Shown here piece after piece: positions 16,390 through 24,734 of a stretch of 64,000 nucleotides of DNA (its first letter is position 1; the number at the start of each line of letters is the position of its first letter). The stretch is taken from positions 3,348,001-3,412,000 of the forward strand of contig NZ_CP012623.1 of the NCBI RefSeq assembly GCF_001280305.1, read 5' to 3'. Below the pieces are notes generated by a model that made no database searches, was not told the origin of the DNA, and saw only the letters and a list, made by a program, of their open reading frames with translations. Position numbers and translations under genes: made by a program. Origin of the DNA: Hymenobacter sp. DG25A. Lineage in GTDB: Bacteria; Bacteroidota; Bacteroidia; Cytophagales; Hymenobacteraceae.

Positions 16390-16815
16390 ATGGAAAGTAA
16401 ACGACAACAGAAATTTGCCAGCCTGTTACAGCAGGAACTGGCCTCCGTTTTGCAGCGCGACCTGCCCCACCTGTTCCCGGGCCTGGCGCCGGGCATCAGC
16501 ACCGTGCGCGTATCGCCGGATCTGGGCGTTGCCCGCATTTACCTGAGCAGCCTGCTGGCCAATAGCGGCGAGGACAGCCTAGCTCATGTGCGCGACAACA
16601 GCAAAGCTATTAAGCAGGCCCTGGCCAAGCGCATCCGCAAGCAGGTGCGCGTGATTCCCGAACTGGTCTTCTTCCTTGATGACAGTGCCGCCTATGCGGC
16701 GCACATCGATAAGGTGCTGGGTGGGCTGAGCATTCCGCCCCCGCCCTCCGAAGATGATACCGAGCATCAGACCAACCCCAAGCGCCCGAAGCTGTTCGCC
16801 GACGAGGACGAATAG
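16390..16815 (+). CDS. rbfA: 30S ribosome-binding factor A
   Basis: 141 residues with the KH-type RbfA fold: N-terminal helix MESKRQQKFASLLQQELASVL, then ISTVRVSPDLGVARIYLSS, the helix SKAIKQALAKRIRKQV and the strand PELVFFLDDS. It binds immature 30S subunits and helps 16S rRNA 5'-end maturation, notably in the cold. The C-terminal tail is acidic and Pro-rich. A perfect -7 box precedes the start. The stop codon is immediately followed by hairpin repeat H4. Confidence 0.93.
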   Translation: MESKRQQKFASLLQQELASVLQRDLPHLFPGLAPGISTVRVSPDLGVARIYLSSLLANSGEDSLAHVRDNSKAIKQALAKRIRKQVRVIPELVFFLDDSAAYAAHIDKVLGGLSIPPPPSEDDTEHQTNPKRPKLFADEDE

Positions 16816-16932
16816 GTGAAATAGTGAGTTTGTGAAATGGTGAGTTGACGTTCAGGCCGCGCAGCCTGCGCGAAATGCGTCACCAGAATAGCAAACACAC
16901 CATCTCACTATCTCACCATATCACAATTTCAC
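16816..16932. repeat. Long hairpin repeat H4 (GTGAAAT heptad type)
   Basis: Imperfect inverted repeat. The left arm (16816-16847) starts GTGAAATAGTGAGTTTGTGA directly after the rbfA stop; the right arm (about 16898-16932) ends in its complement CACAATTTCAC. Both arms are built from degenerate GTGAAAT/GTGAGTT heptads. It exactly fills the gap between rbfA and the next start (16937). Confidence 0.82.
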
Positions 16933-16936
16933 CTCC

Positions 16937-17746
16937 TTGCATTACGACCCGATTAAACGCACCCTGGGCGAAGTATTCAACCGCACGCCCTGGCTCCGCC
17001 GCTTGTTTTATGTGCTGCTCGATTTGCTGCTGCTGCGCACCTGGCACGTGCACCGCGAGCTGCGCCAGTGGGCCAAAGGCCGCCAGCAGGAACCCCTGGT
17101 GATTCTGGATGCGGGCTCGGGCTACGGGCAGTATACCTACTGGCTGTCGGGGCTGAGCAAGCTCTGGACGATTCTGGCCGTGGATGTGAAGGAAGAGCAG
17201 GTAGCCGACTCCAACCGGTTTTTCCGGCAAATCAATCGGCCGCAGGTGCAGTTTGCCGTGCAGGACTTGGTGCTTTACCGCGAGCCAAACACCTTCGACC
17301 TGGCCCTTTCGGTGGACGTGATGGAGCACATTCTGGAAGATGTGGAAGTGTTCCGCAACATCCACGCCTCCCTCAAGGACGGCGGCATGCTGCTGATTTC
17401 GACCCCCTCCGACCAGGGCGGCTCCGACGTGCACGCCGACGACGAAACCTCCTTTATTGAGGAGCACGTGCGCGACGGCTATAACATCCATGAGATTCAG
17501 CAGAAGCTGCGCACCGCCGGTTTTGAGCGTATTGAGGCACGCTACAGCTACGGCGAGCCGGGTCAGGTTTCCTGGCGCCTGAGCATGAAGTACCCCATTC
17601 TGATGCTGGGCAAGTCGCGCCTGTTTTTCCTGGTACTGCCCTTTTACTACCTCCTGACGTTCCCCATTTGCCTGGTGCTGAACTGGTTTGATGCCAACAC
17701 CCGGCATGATTCCGGTACCGGCCTCATTGTAAAAGCCTGGAAATAA
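16937..17746 (+). CDS. Class I SAM-dependent methyltransferase
   Basis: 269 residues. The SAM-binding motif VILDAGSGYGQYTYWLSG comes after about 55 residues, followed by LAVDVKEEQ (acidic end of strand 2), LALSVDVMEHILED and KDGGMLLISTPSDQGG, giving a complete class I fold. Unusual for the family are a hydrophobic N-terminal stretch (LFYVLLDLLLLRTW) and another near the C-terminus (LFFLVLPFYYLLTFPICLVLNWF), so the enzyme is probably membrane-associated and may act on lipids or quinones. The start is TTG at 16937, right after hairpin H4; no ATG is available upstream of the fold in this frame. Confidence 0.85.
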   Translation: MHYDPIKRTLGEVFNRTPWLRRLFYVLLDLLLLRTWHVHRELRQWAKGRQQEPLVILDAGSGYGQYTYWLSGLSKLWTILAVDVKEEQVADSNRFFRQINRPQVQFAVQDLVLYREPNTFDLALSVDVMEHILEDVEVFRNIHASLKDGGMLLISTPSDQGGSDVHADDETSFIEEHVRDGYNIHEIQQKLRTAGFERIEARYSYGEPGQVSWRLSMKYPILMLGKSRLFFLVLPFYYLLTFPICLVLNWFDANTRHDSGTGLIVKAWK

Positions 17747-17832
17747 AGCCTGGTGCACCGCCCGCTTAGCGGGAGTAACGTATCTTGCCCACTACCTCTG
17801 TCCTTTCTTATTTCGCCTGATTTCCGCCCCGC

Positions 17833-19062
17833 ATGAACGTCGCTTTGCTCATTGCCCGGCGTTATTTTTCTTCCAAGAAGAAGCGCAACATCATCAGCAT
17901 CATCTCCAACATTTCCATGGTTGGAGTGGCCGTGGGCACCATGGCGCTTATCATTGTGCTATCGGTGTTCAACGGGCTGGAGGATCTGGTACGCTCGCTC
18001 TACGGCAAATCCGACCCTGATCTGAAGATTACCGCCCTCAAGGGCAAGTCGTTTGAGGTAGATGCGCCGCTGCTCACGCGCCTGCGCGCCATGCCGGGCG
18101 TGGCCCTGGTAACGGAAGTAATTGAGGACAATGCCCTGCTGCGCTACCACGACCGGCAGATGGTGGTGAAGATGAAGGGCGTGAGCGACAACTTCTTCGC
18201 TCAGAGCAACATCGACTCGGCCCTGGTGCAGGGTGACCACCGCCTGGAAAAAGAAGGGGGCGAGTATGCTCTCATCGGGGCCGGCGTGCAGCACGAGCTG
18301 AGTATAGCCCTGGACAACCGCTTGGCGCCCCTCACGCTGCTGTACCCGCGCAATACCGGCAAGCGCACTCTTTCCTTCAACCCGGAAAATGCGTTCAACG
18401 AGTTGCCCATTCTGGCCGGTGGCGTGTTCCTCATCGAGCAGAATATCGACGACAGCTACGTTTTCGTGCCCCTGAATTTTGCGCAGAAGCTGCTGAACTA
18501 CGGAGACAAGCGCACCAGTCTGGAGGTGAAAGTAAGCCAGAGCCGCACTATTGAAGAGGTAAAGGGCGAGGTGAAGGAGCTGCTGGGGCCTAAATTCTCA
18601 GTGCTGGATTCTGATGAGCAGCACGTGAGCTTGCTGAAAGCCATTAAAGTGGAGAAGATGTTTGTGTTCATCACCTTCGCCTTTATTCTGCTCATTGCCT
18701 CGCTAAATATCTTTTTCTCCTTGTCGATGCTGGTCATTGACAAGCGCAAGGACGTGGCTATTCTGCAGGCTATGGGGGCCGGCCAGCGCACCATTCGGAA
18801 CATTTTCCTGTTTGAAGGGGCTATTGTGGCGCAGGTAGGTGCTATTACCGGCCTGGTGATTGGGGTAACCATTTGCTGGCTGCAGCAAACTTTTCATCTG
18901 GTATCCATGGGTATGGCCACCAGCGTGGTTGATTCCTACCCCGTGAAGATGCAACTCTCTGATATTGTGTGGACCGGCGTTGCAATCATTATCATCACTA
19001 TCGTTGTTTCTATTCGGCCGGCGCTTAGCGCCTCCAAGCTGGATATCAGAGACAACCTCTAA
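17833..19062 (+). CDS. ABC transporter permease, LolC/LolE (FtsX) family
   Basis: 409 residues. The N-terminal helix region (ISIISNISMVGVAVGTMALIIVLSVFNG) is followed by a large periplasmic domain (about 55-275) and three C-terminal helices, with VIDKRKDVAILQAMGAG in the coupling region. This is the LolC/LolE layout of the transporter that extracts lipoproteins from the inner membrane for delivery to the outer membrane. The ATPase LolD is not in the window. A TATCTTG element at 17781-17787 may be its -7 box. Position after rbfA is, as I recall, common in Bacteroidota. Confidence 0.9.
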   Translation: MNVALLIARRYFSSKKKRNIISIISNISMVGVAVGTMALIIVLSVFNGLEDLVRSLYGKSDPDLKITALKGKSFEVDAPLLTRLRAMPGVALVTEVIEDNALLRYHDRQMVVKMKGVSDNFFAQSNIDSALVQGDHRLEKEGGEYALIGAGVQHELSIALDNRLAPLTLLYPRNTGKRTLSFNPENAFNELPILAGGVFLIEQNIDDSYVFVPLNFAQKLLNYGDKRTSLEVKVSQSRTIEEVKGEVKELLGPKFSVLDSDEQHVSLLKAIKVEKMFVFITFAFILLIASLNIFFSLSMLVIDKRKDVAILQAMGAGQRTIRNIFLFEGAIVAQVGAITGLVIGVTICWLQQTFHLVSMGMATSVVDSYPVKMQLSDIVWTGVAIIIITIVVSIRPALSASKLDIRDNL

Positions 19063-19233
19063 TTCTGCCACAAAAGCGCAACCTTCTTGTCTACCATGGT
19101 AGCAAGTTGATAGACATGGAATGCTTATTCATCTTTTACATATAACTATTTGTAGATTTAGTTTTACTTTTTAAAAGAATATCTGCTAGTTGGTATTTGT
19201 TCTTACTTTCAACGCCATTTTTAGGCCGCCCTT
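19063..19233. other. AT-rich intergenic region before the SNF2 helicase gene
   Basis: The 171 bases are much richer in A and T than the flanking genes. They contain the 12-base palindrome CTACCATGGTAG (about 19091-19102) and TTGGTATTTGTT shortly before the gene, which is only promoter-like. No terminator with a T-run after the LolC/E gene was found. Confidence 0.5.
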
Positions 19234-22212
19234 ATGAAAGTTTCCACTTCAGAGCCCTTTCAGATAGTCTACTCATTGCTGGAGCATGAGTACCTGGGCT
19301 ATCTGTTTGAGTCGTACGTGGTGCAGCGTAACGCACGCGGCCAACTAACCTTGCAGCACCAGAGCGTATCAGCAAAAAATGCTCCAGAATTTGCTGATGG
19401 TCTGGATGTTACGGACTTTGAAATTGTGGCCCTCACGGACCAAATTCAGCAGGACGCCGTGATAAAGGAGTTCTGGCCAAAGAAGATTGCTACCGCCGAT
19501 TTTTTCCTGAAGGTGTACGACCCGGAGAAAGGCGACAAGGCCCTGCAGGAACGCATCAGCAGCTACGTGCAGAACCGCATGGGCCAGATTCTGGACCGCC
19601 TGGCGGGCAAGCAGGTCTTCATTATGGGCAAGGATGGCGAACCAACCTGGCACGAAATAGCTATGGCGCCGGAGCCTGCCTCCGTGCTCTTCCACTTCCG
19701 CCGCAACGACGACAATACCCACTACTTCCCCACCATTCAGTACCAGGGCCAGCGCCTCGATTTCCAGTTTAAAGGCGCCGTGTTGGTATGCTGCCAGCCC
19801 GCCTGGATGCTGCTGGATGATGTGATTTATGCTTTCCGCAATGATGTGGATGGCAAAAAGCTGCAGCCTTTCCTGAACAAGAAGTTCATCATCATTCCCC
19901 GGCAGGTGGAGGACAGCTACTTCCAGCGCTTCGTGGCCCCGCTGGTGGAGTCGTTTGACGTGCACGCCCGCGGCTTTGATATCCGCTCGGAGCGCTATGT
20001 GGCCCGGCCGCAGCTCACCTTTTCCGATGTGCCCAGCGCCACGGTTATCACCCTGGATGAAGCGCGCCCACGCGGCGTCCGGGGCCGGGCGGCTACGTCC
20101 CTTTCAGAAAGCGGGGGCGTGGCCACTCTGGTACAGCCTACTGAGCACATCCACTTCGACCTCTCTTTCCGCTACGGCGACCATACCGTGCACAACAGCT
20201 ACGACAAGCGGGTGTGCGTGAAGCTGGAAAAGAACGACGGTAGCTACATTTTCCACCGCCTCATCCGCAACCTGGATGTGGAGCAGGACATCATTCGGGA
20301 GCTGCGCCAGCGCGCCCTGGAAATGCGCAACGGCCGCGCTGTGCTGGAAAAAGCCACCGCCTTCCGCTGGCTGCACAGCTACGCCGAGGATCTGGAGCGC
20401 ATGGGCTTCACGGTGCAGCAAAGCACGGAGTCGGGCAAGGACTACTTCATCGGGGCCATTACCGTGCAGGTGGGCATCACCGAAACCAGCGACTGGTTCG
20501 ATATCCACGGCACCGTGCGCTTCGGCGACTACGAAATACCCTTTATCCGGCTGCGGCCCTATATTCTGGGGCGCCGCCACGAGTTCCGCCTACCCAACGG
20601 GCAAATTGCCATCATTCCCGAAGAGTGGTTTACGGAGTACCTGGAGCTGTTCGCTTTTTCTGAGGAGCACCATCACTCGCTCACGCTGCGCAAGCACCAC
20701 GTGGCCCTGGTAAACGACCTGCAGAATGGCAACCTGGCCACCGTAACCATGAGCCGCAAGCTGGAGCGCCTGCGCGGGTTTGAGACCGTGGAGGACAAGC
20801 CCCTGCCTATAGGCTTCATTGGGCAGCTGCGCCCCTACCAGAAGGCCGGCTACAACTGGCTGCACTTTGTGAAGGACTACCATTTTGGTGGCTGCTTGGC
20901 CGATGACATGGGACTGGGCAAAACCGTGCAAACGCTGGCCCTGCTGCAGCACCGCAAGGAAAGCGGCGAATCCAAAGGCGCGGCCTCTTTGCTGGTGATG
21001 CCTACCTCGCTGGTATATAACTGGATGAGCGAAGCCCAGAAGTTTACCCCCGAGCTGCGCGTGCTGATCTACACGGGCACTTACCGGGATAAAAACGTGG
21101 AGCAGTTTCAGGACTACGACCTAATTCTGACCAGCTACGGTATTGTGCGGCTGGATGCTGAAATGCTGAAAACGTATCAGTTTGACTACGTGATTCTGGA
21201 TGAGTCGCAGGCTATCAAAAACCCTAGCTCCACCACTTCCCAGGCCGTGCGCGGCCTTCGCTCCCGCCACCGCCTTATTCTGACGGGCACGCCGGTGGAA
21301 AACAGCACCATGGATTTGTGGTCGCAGATGTCGTTCATCAATCCCGGCTTACTGGGCACCCAGGCCTTCTTCCGTAAGGAGTTTCTCAAACCCATTGAGA
21401 AAGAGAAGGATGAGCACAAGACCAAGCGTCTGCACACGCTCATCAAGCCCTTTATCCTGCGCCGGCACAAGGCCCAGGTAGCCCGCGAGCTGCCCGATAA
21501 GATTGAGCACCTAAGCTACTGCACCATGACGGATGAGCAGGCCCAGTGCTATGAGGAAACCAAGAGCTTCTACCGCAACAAAATCCTCAAAAATATAGAG
21601 GAGCACGGCACTGCCAACACGCAGTTTATGCTGCTGCAGGGTCTTACCAAGCTGCGCCAGATTGCCAACCACCCCCGCATGGCCGATGAAACCTACGAGG
21701 CGGAATCGGGAAAGCTGCGCGAGGTTATCCGCATGATTCGTAGTGTGGTGGCCGAGGGGCACAAGGTGCTGGTGTTTAGCCAGTTTGTGAAGCATCTGGA
21801 CATTGTGCGTGCTTCCCTAGATGAAAAGCAGATTAAGTACGCCTACCTCGACGGCAACACCCGCGACCGGCACAAGGAAGTGGCCCGTTTCCAGGAAACC
21901 GAAAAGCTGCGCGTATTCCTGATTTCGCTGAAAGCGGGTGGCGTGGGCCTCAACCTCACCGCCGCCGACTACGTGTTCATCCTCGACCCCTGGTGGAACC
22001 CCGCCGTGGAGGCCCAGGCTATCGACCGTGCCCACCGCATCGGCCAGGAAAAGACCGTCTTCACCTACAAGTTCATCACCAAGAGCACGGTAGAGGAAAA
22101 AATCCTAGCCCTGCAGAACAAGAAAATCCAGCTGGTTACGGATCTGATATCTACCGATGAGGCCATCATCAAGAGCCTGACGAAGGAGGATATTGAGGAG
22201 TTGCTGGGGTAG
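19234..22212 (+). CDS. SNF2-family DNA-dependent ATPase/helicase
   Basis: 992 residues. The N-terminal 520 residues carry no clear zinc-binding SWIM motif. The SNF2 ATPase core starts near residue 530 with LRPYQKAGYNWL; Walker A is DDMGLGKTVQTLAL (about 554-567), motif II is LDESQAIKN (about 654, DESQ instead of DEAH), motif III is LTGTPVENS. The helicase C-terminal half has LVFSQFVKHLD, LKAGGVGLNLTAAD and AIDRAHRIGQ. Such proteins translocate on duplex DNA and remodel protein-DNA complexes, and some serve in transcription or defence. No methylase or nuclease is adjacent. A diverged remnant of a second such C-terminus lies at 29009-29140. Confidence 0.94.
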   Translation: MKVSTSEPFQIVYSLLEHEYLGYLFESYVVQRNARGQLTLQHQSVSAKNAPEFADGLDVTDFEIVALTDQIQQDAVIKEFWPKKIATADFFLKVYDPEKGDKALQERISSYVQNRMGQILDRLAGKQVFIMGKDGEPTWHEIAMAPEPASVLFHFRRNDDNTHYFPTIQYQGQRLDFQFKGAVLVCCQPAWMLLDDVIYAFRNDVDGKKLQPFLNKKFIIIPRQVEDSYFQRFVAPLVESFDVHARGFDIRSERYVARPQLTFSDVPSATVITLDEARPRGVRGRAATSLSESGGVATLVQPTEHIHFDLSFRYGDHTVHNSYDKRVCVKLEKNDGSYIFHRLIRNLDVEQDIIRELRQRALEMRNGRAVLEKATAFRWLHSYAEDLERMGFTVQQSTESGKDYFIGAITVQVGITETSDWFDIHGTVRFGDYEIPFIRLRPYILGRRHEFRLPNGQIAIIPEEWFTEYLELFAFSEEHHHSLTLRKHHVALVNDLQNGNLATVTMSRKLERLRGFETVEDKPLPIGFIGQLRPYQKAGYNWLHFVKDYHFGGCLADDMGLGKTVQTLALLQHRKESGESKGAASLLVMPTSLVYNWMSEAQKFTPELRVLIYTGTYRDKNVEQFQDYDLILTSYGIVRLDAEMLKTYQFDYVILDESQAIKNPSSTTSQAVRGLRSRHRLILTGTPVENSTMDLWSQMSFINPGLLGTQAFFRKEFLKPIEKEKDEHKTKRLHTLIKPFILRRHKAQVARELPDKIEHLSYCTMTDEQAQCYEETKSFYRNKILKNIEEHGTANTQFMLLQGLTKLRQIANHPRMADETYEAESGKLREVIRMIRSVVAEGHKVLVFSQFVKHLDIVRASLDEKQIKYAYLDGNTRDRHKEVARFQETEKLRVFLISLKAGGVGLNLTAADYVFILDPWWNPAVEAQAIDRAHRIGQEKTVFTYKFITKSTVEEKILALQNKKIQLVTDLISTDEAIIKSLTKEDIEELLG

Positions 22213-22223
22213 TGCGCGGAGGG

Positions 22224-22556
22224 TTAGTACTGAAACATCTCCTGTAGTCGGTCGCAGATTTCCTGGGCGGTAGCTTTCGGCAATGTGCCCAGGCGGCGCA
22301 CTAGGCGGGTTTTGTCCACTGACCGTATATGGTCGAGTGCGACTTGGCCCTCTTTGCCCTGAAAGGTGCAGTCTACCCGGGAGGGATAGTCGCGCCGGGT
22401 GCTGGTCAGGGCCGCAATGGTTACCGTGTGCAGGTAGCGGTTCATCTCGTCGGGCGAGAGTACTACACAAGGGCGCGTTTTATTGATTTCGCTGCCTTGG
22501 GTTGGGTCGAGATTCACAAGCCATACCTCAAAACGCTGCACGGCTACCACTGCCAT
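22224..22556 (-). CDS. mazF: MazF/PemK-family toxin (endoribonuclease)
   Basis: 110 residues with the PemK-like fold: QRFEVWLVNLDPTQGSEINK, then TRPCVVLSPDEMNRYL, TIAALTSTRR, and VALDHIRSVDKTRLV near the C-terminal helix. MazF enzymes cut mRNA at short sequence motifs and are neutralised by MazE. Arg28 in KTRPCVV and Thr51 in LTSTRR match the positions of the family's active-site Arg and Thr. Its start overlaps the mazE stop by 13 bases, typical of translational coupling. Confidence 0.93.
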   Translation of the reverse strand: MAVVAVQRFEVWLVNLDPTQGSEINKTRPCVVLSPDEMNRYLHTVTIAALTSTRRDYPSRVDCTFQGKEGQVALDHIRSVDKTRLVRRLGTLPKATAQEICDRLQEMFQY

Positions 22557-22804
22557 TCCGTTTCCTCAAAAGCGTCGTCGGAAAATCCTTCCAGTAGCTC
22601 TACTTCCGGCGCCTGACCTTGGGCAATGGCGTGCTGAAAACGCTCGTCCCAGCCCTGGCGACTGGGCTTACTGACCGGCTTAATAAGCAGACCTTCCGGC
22701 GTGGGCTGCAGGTCAACCTCGCCGATAAGGTGATATTGCTGCAGTAACTTTTTGGGCAACACAATCCCTTGGGAATTGCCCACCCGAATCAGGCGCGTGT
22801 TCAT
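22544..22804 (-). CDS. mazE: MazE-type antitoxin (AbrB/SpoVT fold)
   Basis: 86 residues starting MNTRLIRVGNSQGIVLPKKL, the swapped-hairpin AbrB/MazE DNA-binding domain. The acidic C-terminal half (APEVELLEGFSDDAFEETEW) is expected to wrap around MazF. The frame extends upstream to 22858, but the start at 22804 is right for the fold and lies just after a promoter box and two palindromes, consistent with autoregulation by the MazE-MazF complex. Confidence 0.9.
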   Translation of the reverse strand: MNTRLIRVGNSQGIVLPKKLLQQYHLIGEVDLQPTPEGLLIKPVSKPSRQGWDERFQHAIAQGQAPEVELLEGFSDDAFEETEWQW

Positions 22805-22809
22805 AGAAG

Positions 22810-22836
22810 CAAATGTACGTACAATGTAATTACATT
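22810..22836. promoter_or_regulatory. mazEF promoter with two palindromic operator candidates
   Basis: On the minus strand TACATTTG (22810-22817) is a TAnnTTTG -7 box 5 bases before the mazE ATG. It overlaps the perfect palindrome TGTACGTACA (22814-22823), which abuts a second perfect palindrome AATGTAATTACATT (22823-22836). MazE dimers bind palindromic DNA over their own promoter, so this is the likely autoregulatory operator. Confidence 0.7.
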
Positions 22837-22978
22837 TGATTGGCGCTATTGGGTTCATTTCCTCAGAAACACGCTCCTGTATAATGACCGATAAGTATGG
22901 ATTATAAGGCCTTATATGGCTTGGAAGTGCTGGTTATGTATATTAGTTACTTACCGTAAGGCGACTTTTCGTACAGAT

Positions 22979-23572
22979 TTACCGCTTTAAATCTAATAGA
23001 TTGTTCATCTGCTCCTGCGGAATAAGCTTTCTACCAGCTCCGTCAAACGAAAAGGTGCTAGGCGTTACTTCCTTGTTGCCTTTGCTAAACATATGCTGTA
23101 CATAAGCGGTATCGAGCGGATTGGAATATCTGAACTGCACGATGCGCGTCTCCACAATCGAGTCGCCTTCAAATACAGTGGGCAGATCATACATTGCAAA
23201 ATCGAGTTGGCCGTTGGCTAAGTACTGTCGCCAAGAGGCCTCGGGATACACTGCCTTGGGATAGGAATCAGCTTCTAAGCGTCCCTGCTTGGTCAGGCGT
23301 TGCCAACGACCATGAGGGGTGAAGGTATACTTTCCAGACCTGTCCAGTGCTATCCGTAAAGGTCCCTGGTCATAATAAGACTTCCAGACGGTCTGGTACG
23401 CCTTATGGGTTTTCTCCACGACCTCTCCCCGCTGAAGAGCGGCTTTCTCCACTTTGGTTAGATGACGCCGATACTCCCCATTTTTATAATCGACTGGTAA
23501 GGGCCTGGACAGGAGAAAAACACCGCCACTTAAGGCAATTACAATAGCAACAATAGTAGGCCAATTATCCAT
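22979..23572 (-). CDS. Hypothetical single-pass membrane or secreted protein, 197 aa
   Basis: One N-terminal hydrophobic helix (PTIVAIVIALSGGVFLLS, residues 5-22), then a soluble part rich in Tyr, Gln and Lys. The sequence around WQRLTKQGRLEADSYPKAVYPEASW and QYLANGQLDFAMYDLPTVF vaguely resembles beta-strand repeat proteins of the YwqK type, but I do not consider this an assignment. It lies in DNA noticeably richer in A and T than the core genes, between mazEF and the T9SS pair, suggesting an accessory or laterally acquired patch. Confidence 0.6.
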   Translation of the reverse strand: MDNWPTIVAIVIALSGGVFLLSRPLPVDYKNGEYRRHLTKVEKAALQRGEVVEKTHKAYQTVWKSYYDQGPLRIALDRSGKYTFTPHGRWQRLTKQGRLEADSYPKAVYPEASWRQYLANGQLDFAMYDLPTVFEGDSIVETRIVQFRYSNPLDTAYVQHMFSKGNKEVTPSTFSFDGAGRKLIPQEQMNNLLDLKR

Positions 23573-23691
23573 GAGGGAAACTATAAAGACCGCCCAAATT
23601 AAATAAAATGATGAAGCGGTTCCTTAGTATCCTGACTTACTTAGCCATGTTTTGTCGCTTGATATAAGTTGATTTAACAGGGATTAAACCC

Positions 23692-24663
23692 CTACCAGAA
23701 CCGATTAGCACACACCACCTGGGTTTTCTTCTTCAGCCGCAAACCCAGTAGCACCTCGTGGCTGCCGCCGTGGTAGCCGGCCAGCTCGGAAAGGCCGGCA
23801 TCGTAGGAATAGCCCAGCGTGAACTGCTCGTAGCTGAGGCCTACGATAGCCACAGCCGAGTCGAAGGCACGCCAAGAGGCACCGATCCACAGCAGGTCCT
23901 GGTACTTGAGCTTGGCGTTGACGTCAACCGAGAGCGGGGCCGGGTTCACGGCTTTCACCAGCACTGAAGGTACCAGCGACCAGTCATCGTTGAGCGGCAG
24001 CCGCACCCCGCCCGTGGCGAAGTAGTGCCGCTTCAACGTGTTGCCGGGCGCGCCTTCGCCCTGCAGGCCGGGCCCGTAGGAGAAATTAAGCTGATTGCCC
24101 AGCAGCTGCGCCCCCGACAGGCCCAGATAAAAGCGGGAACTGTACAACCATAAACCCACCGACCCATCCAGCACCTGCGAGGAGGCGCTACCTGCCTGGG
24201 TAGTAGGGTCGAAAAAACGCAGCTTCTGCCCATCCACGGCAAACTGCTGCATGCCCGCCGAGAGGCCCAGCGCCACCCGCAGGTCGGGCCGCAGCACCAG
24301 ATTGTAGGCGTAGGATGCGTAGGCCCCCGTCCGGCTGGTGGGCCCGGTTTCATCTCTATATACCAGGCCGCCTATGGCGTGGAATGGGCGCCGCCGGTCC
24401 CGAATGGTGCGCTTGCTGGTGCTGCGCCACTTGCCCAGCGAGGAGCTGGCACTGGCGTAGTAGGTTTTGGGTGCCCCCTCCAGGCCCGTCCACTGCGTGC
24501 GGTAGCTGAACTTGACATCAATGTAATCCTCCACCCCGGTGGTGCCCGGGTTCAGGATGTAATTGTTGTTCATGTACTGGCTGTACTGCGCCTGCTGCTG
24601 GGCCAGAACCGGCGCCGCGGCCAGTAGCAGCGGGAGCAGCAGGAAGGGTAGGGCTCTTTTCAT
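23692..24663 (-). CDS. PorP/SprF-family type IX secretion outer-membrane protein
   Basis: 323 residues with signal peptide (PFLLLPLLLAAAPVLAQ), then the family start QQAQYSQYMNNNYILNPGTTG and alternating amphipathic strands to the C-terminus, as in an outer-membrane beta-barrel. PorP/SprF proteins help secrete or anchor large adhesins that carry type B T9SS C-terminal domains, and are commonly encoded directly downstream of their client, as here: the 1341-residue protein ends 71 bases upstream. The same operon is therefore likely. Confidence 0.93.
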   Translation of the reverse strand: MKRALPFLLLPLLLAAAPVLAQQQAQYSQYMNNNYILNPGTTGVEDYIDVKFSYRTQWTGLEGAPKTYYASASSSLGKWRSTSKRTIRDRRRPFHAIGGLVYRDETGPTSRTGAYASYAYNLVLRPDLRVALGLSAGMQQFAVDGQKLRFFDPTTQAGSASSQVLDGSVGLWLYSSRFYLGLSGAQLLGNQLNFSYGPGLQGEGAPGNTLKRHYFATGGVRLPLNDDWSLVPSVLVKAVNPAPLSVDVNAKLKYQDLLWIGASWRAFDSAVAIVGLSYEQFTLGYSYDAGLSELAGYHGGSHEVLLGLRLKKKTQVVCANRFW

Positions 24664-24734
24664 AGCAGTAGTGGTATGAAGTGGCTAGCGAAGCAGCAGG
24701 TGACCCGGCTTCCACAAGCGCAGCAAGACGTTTT

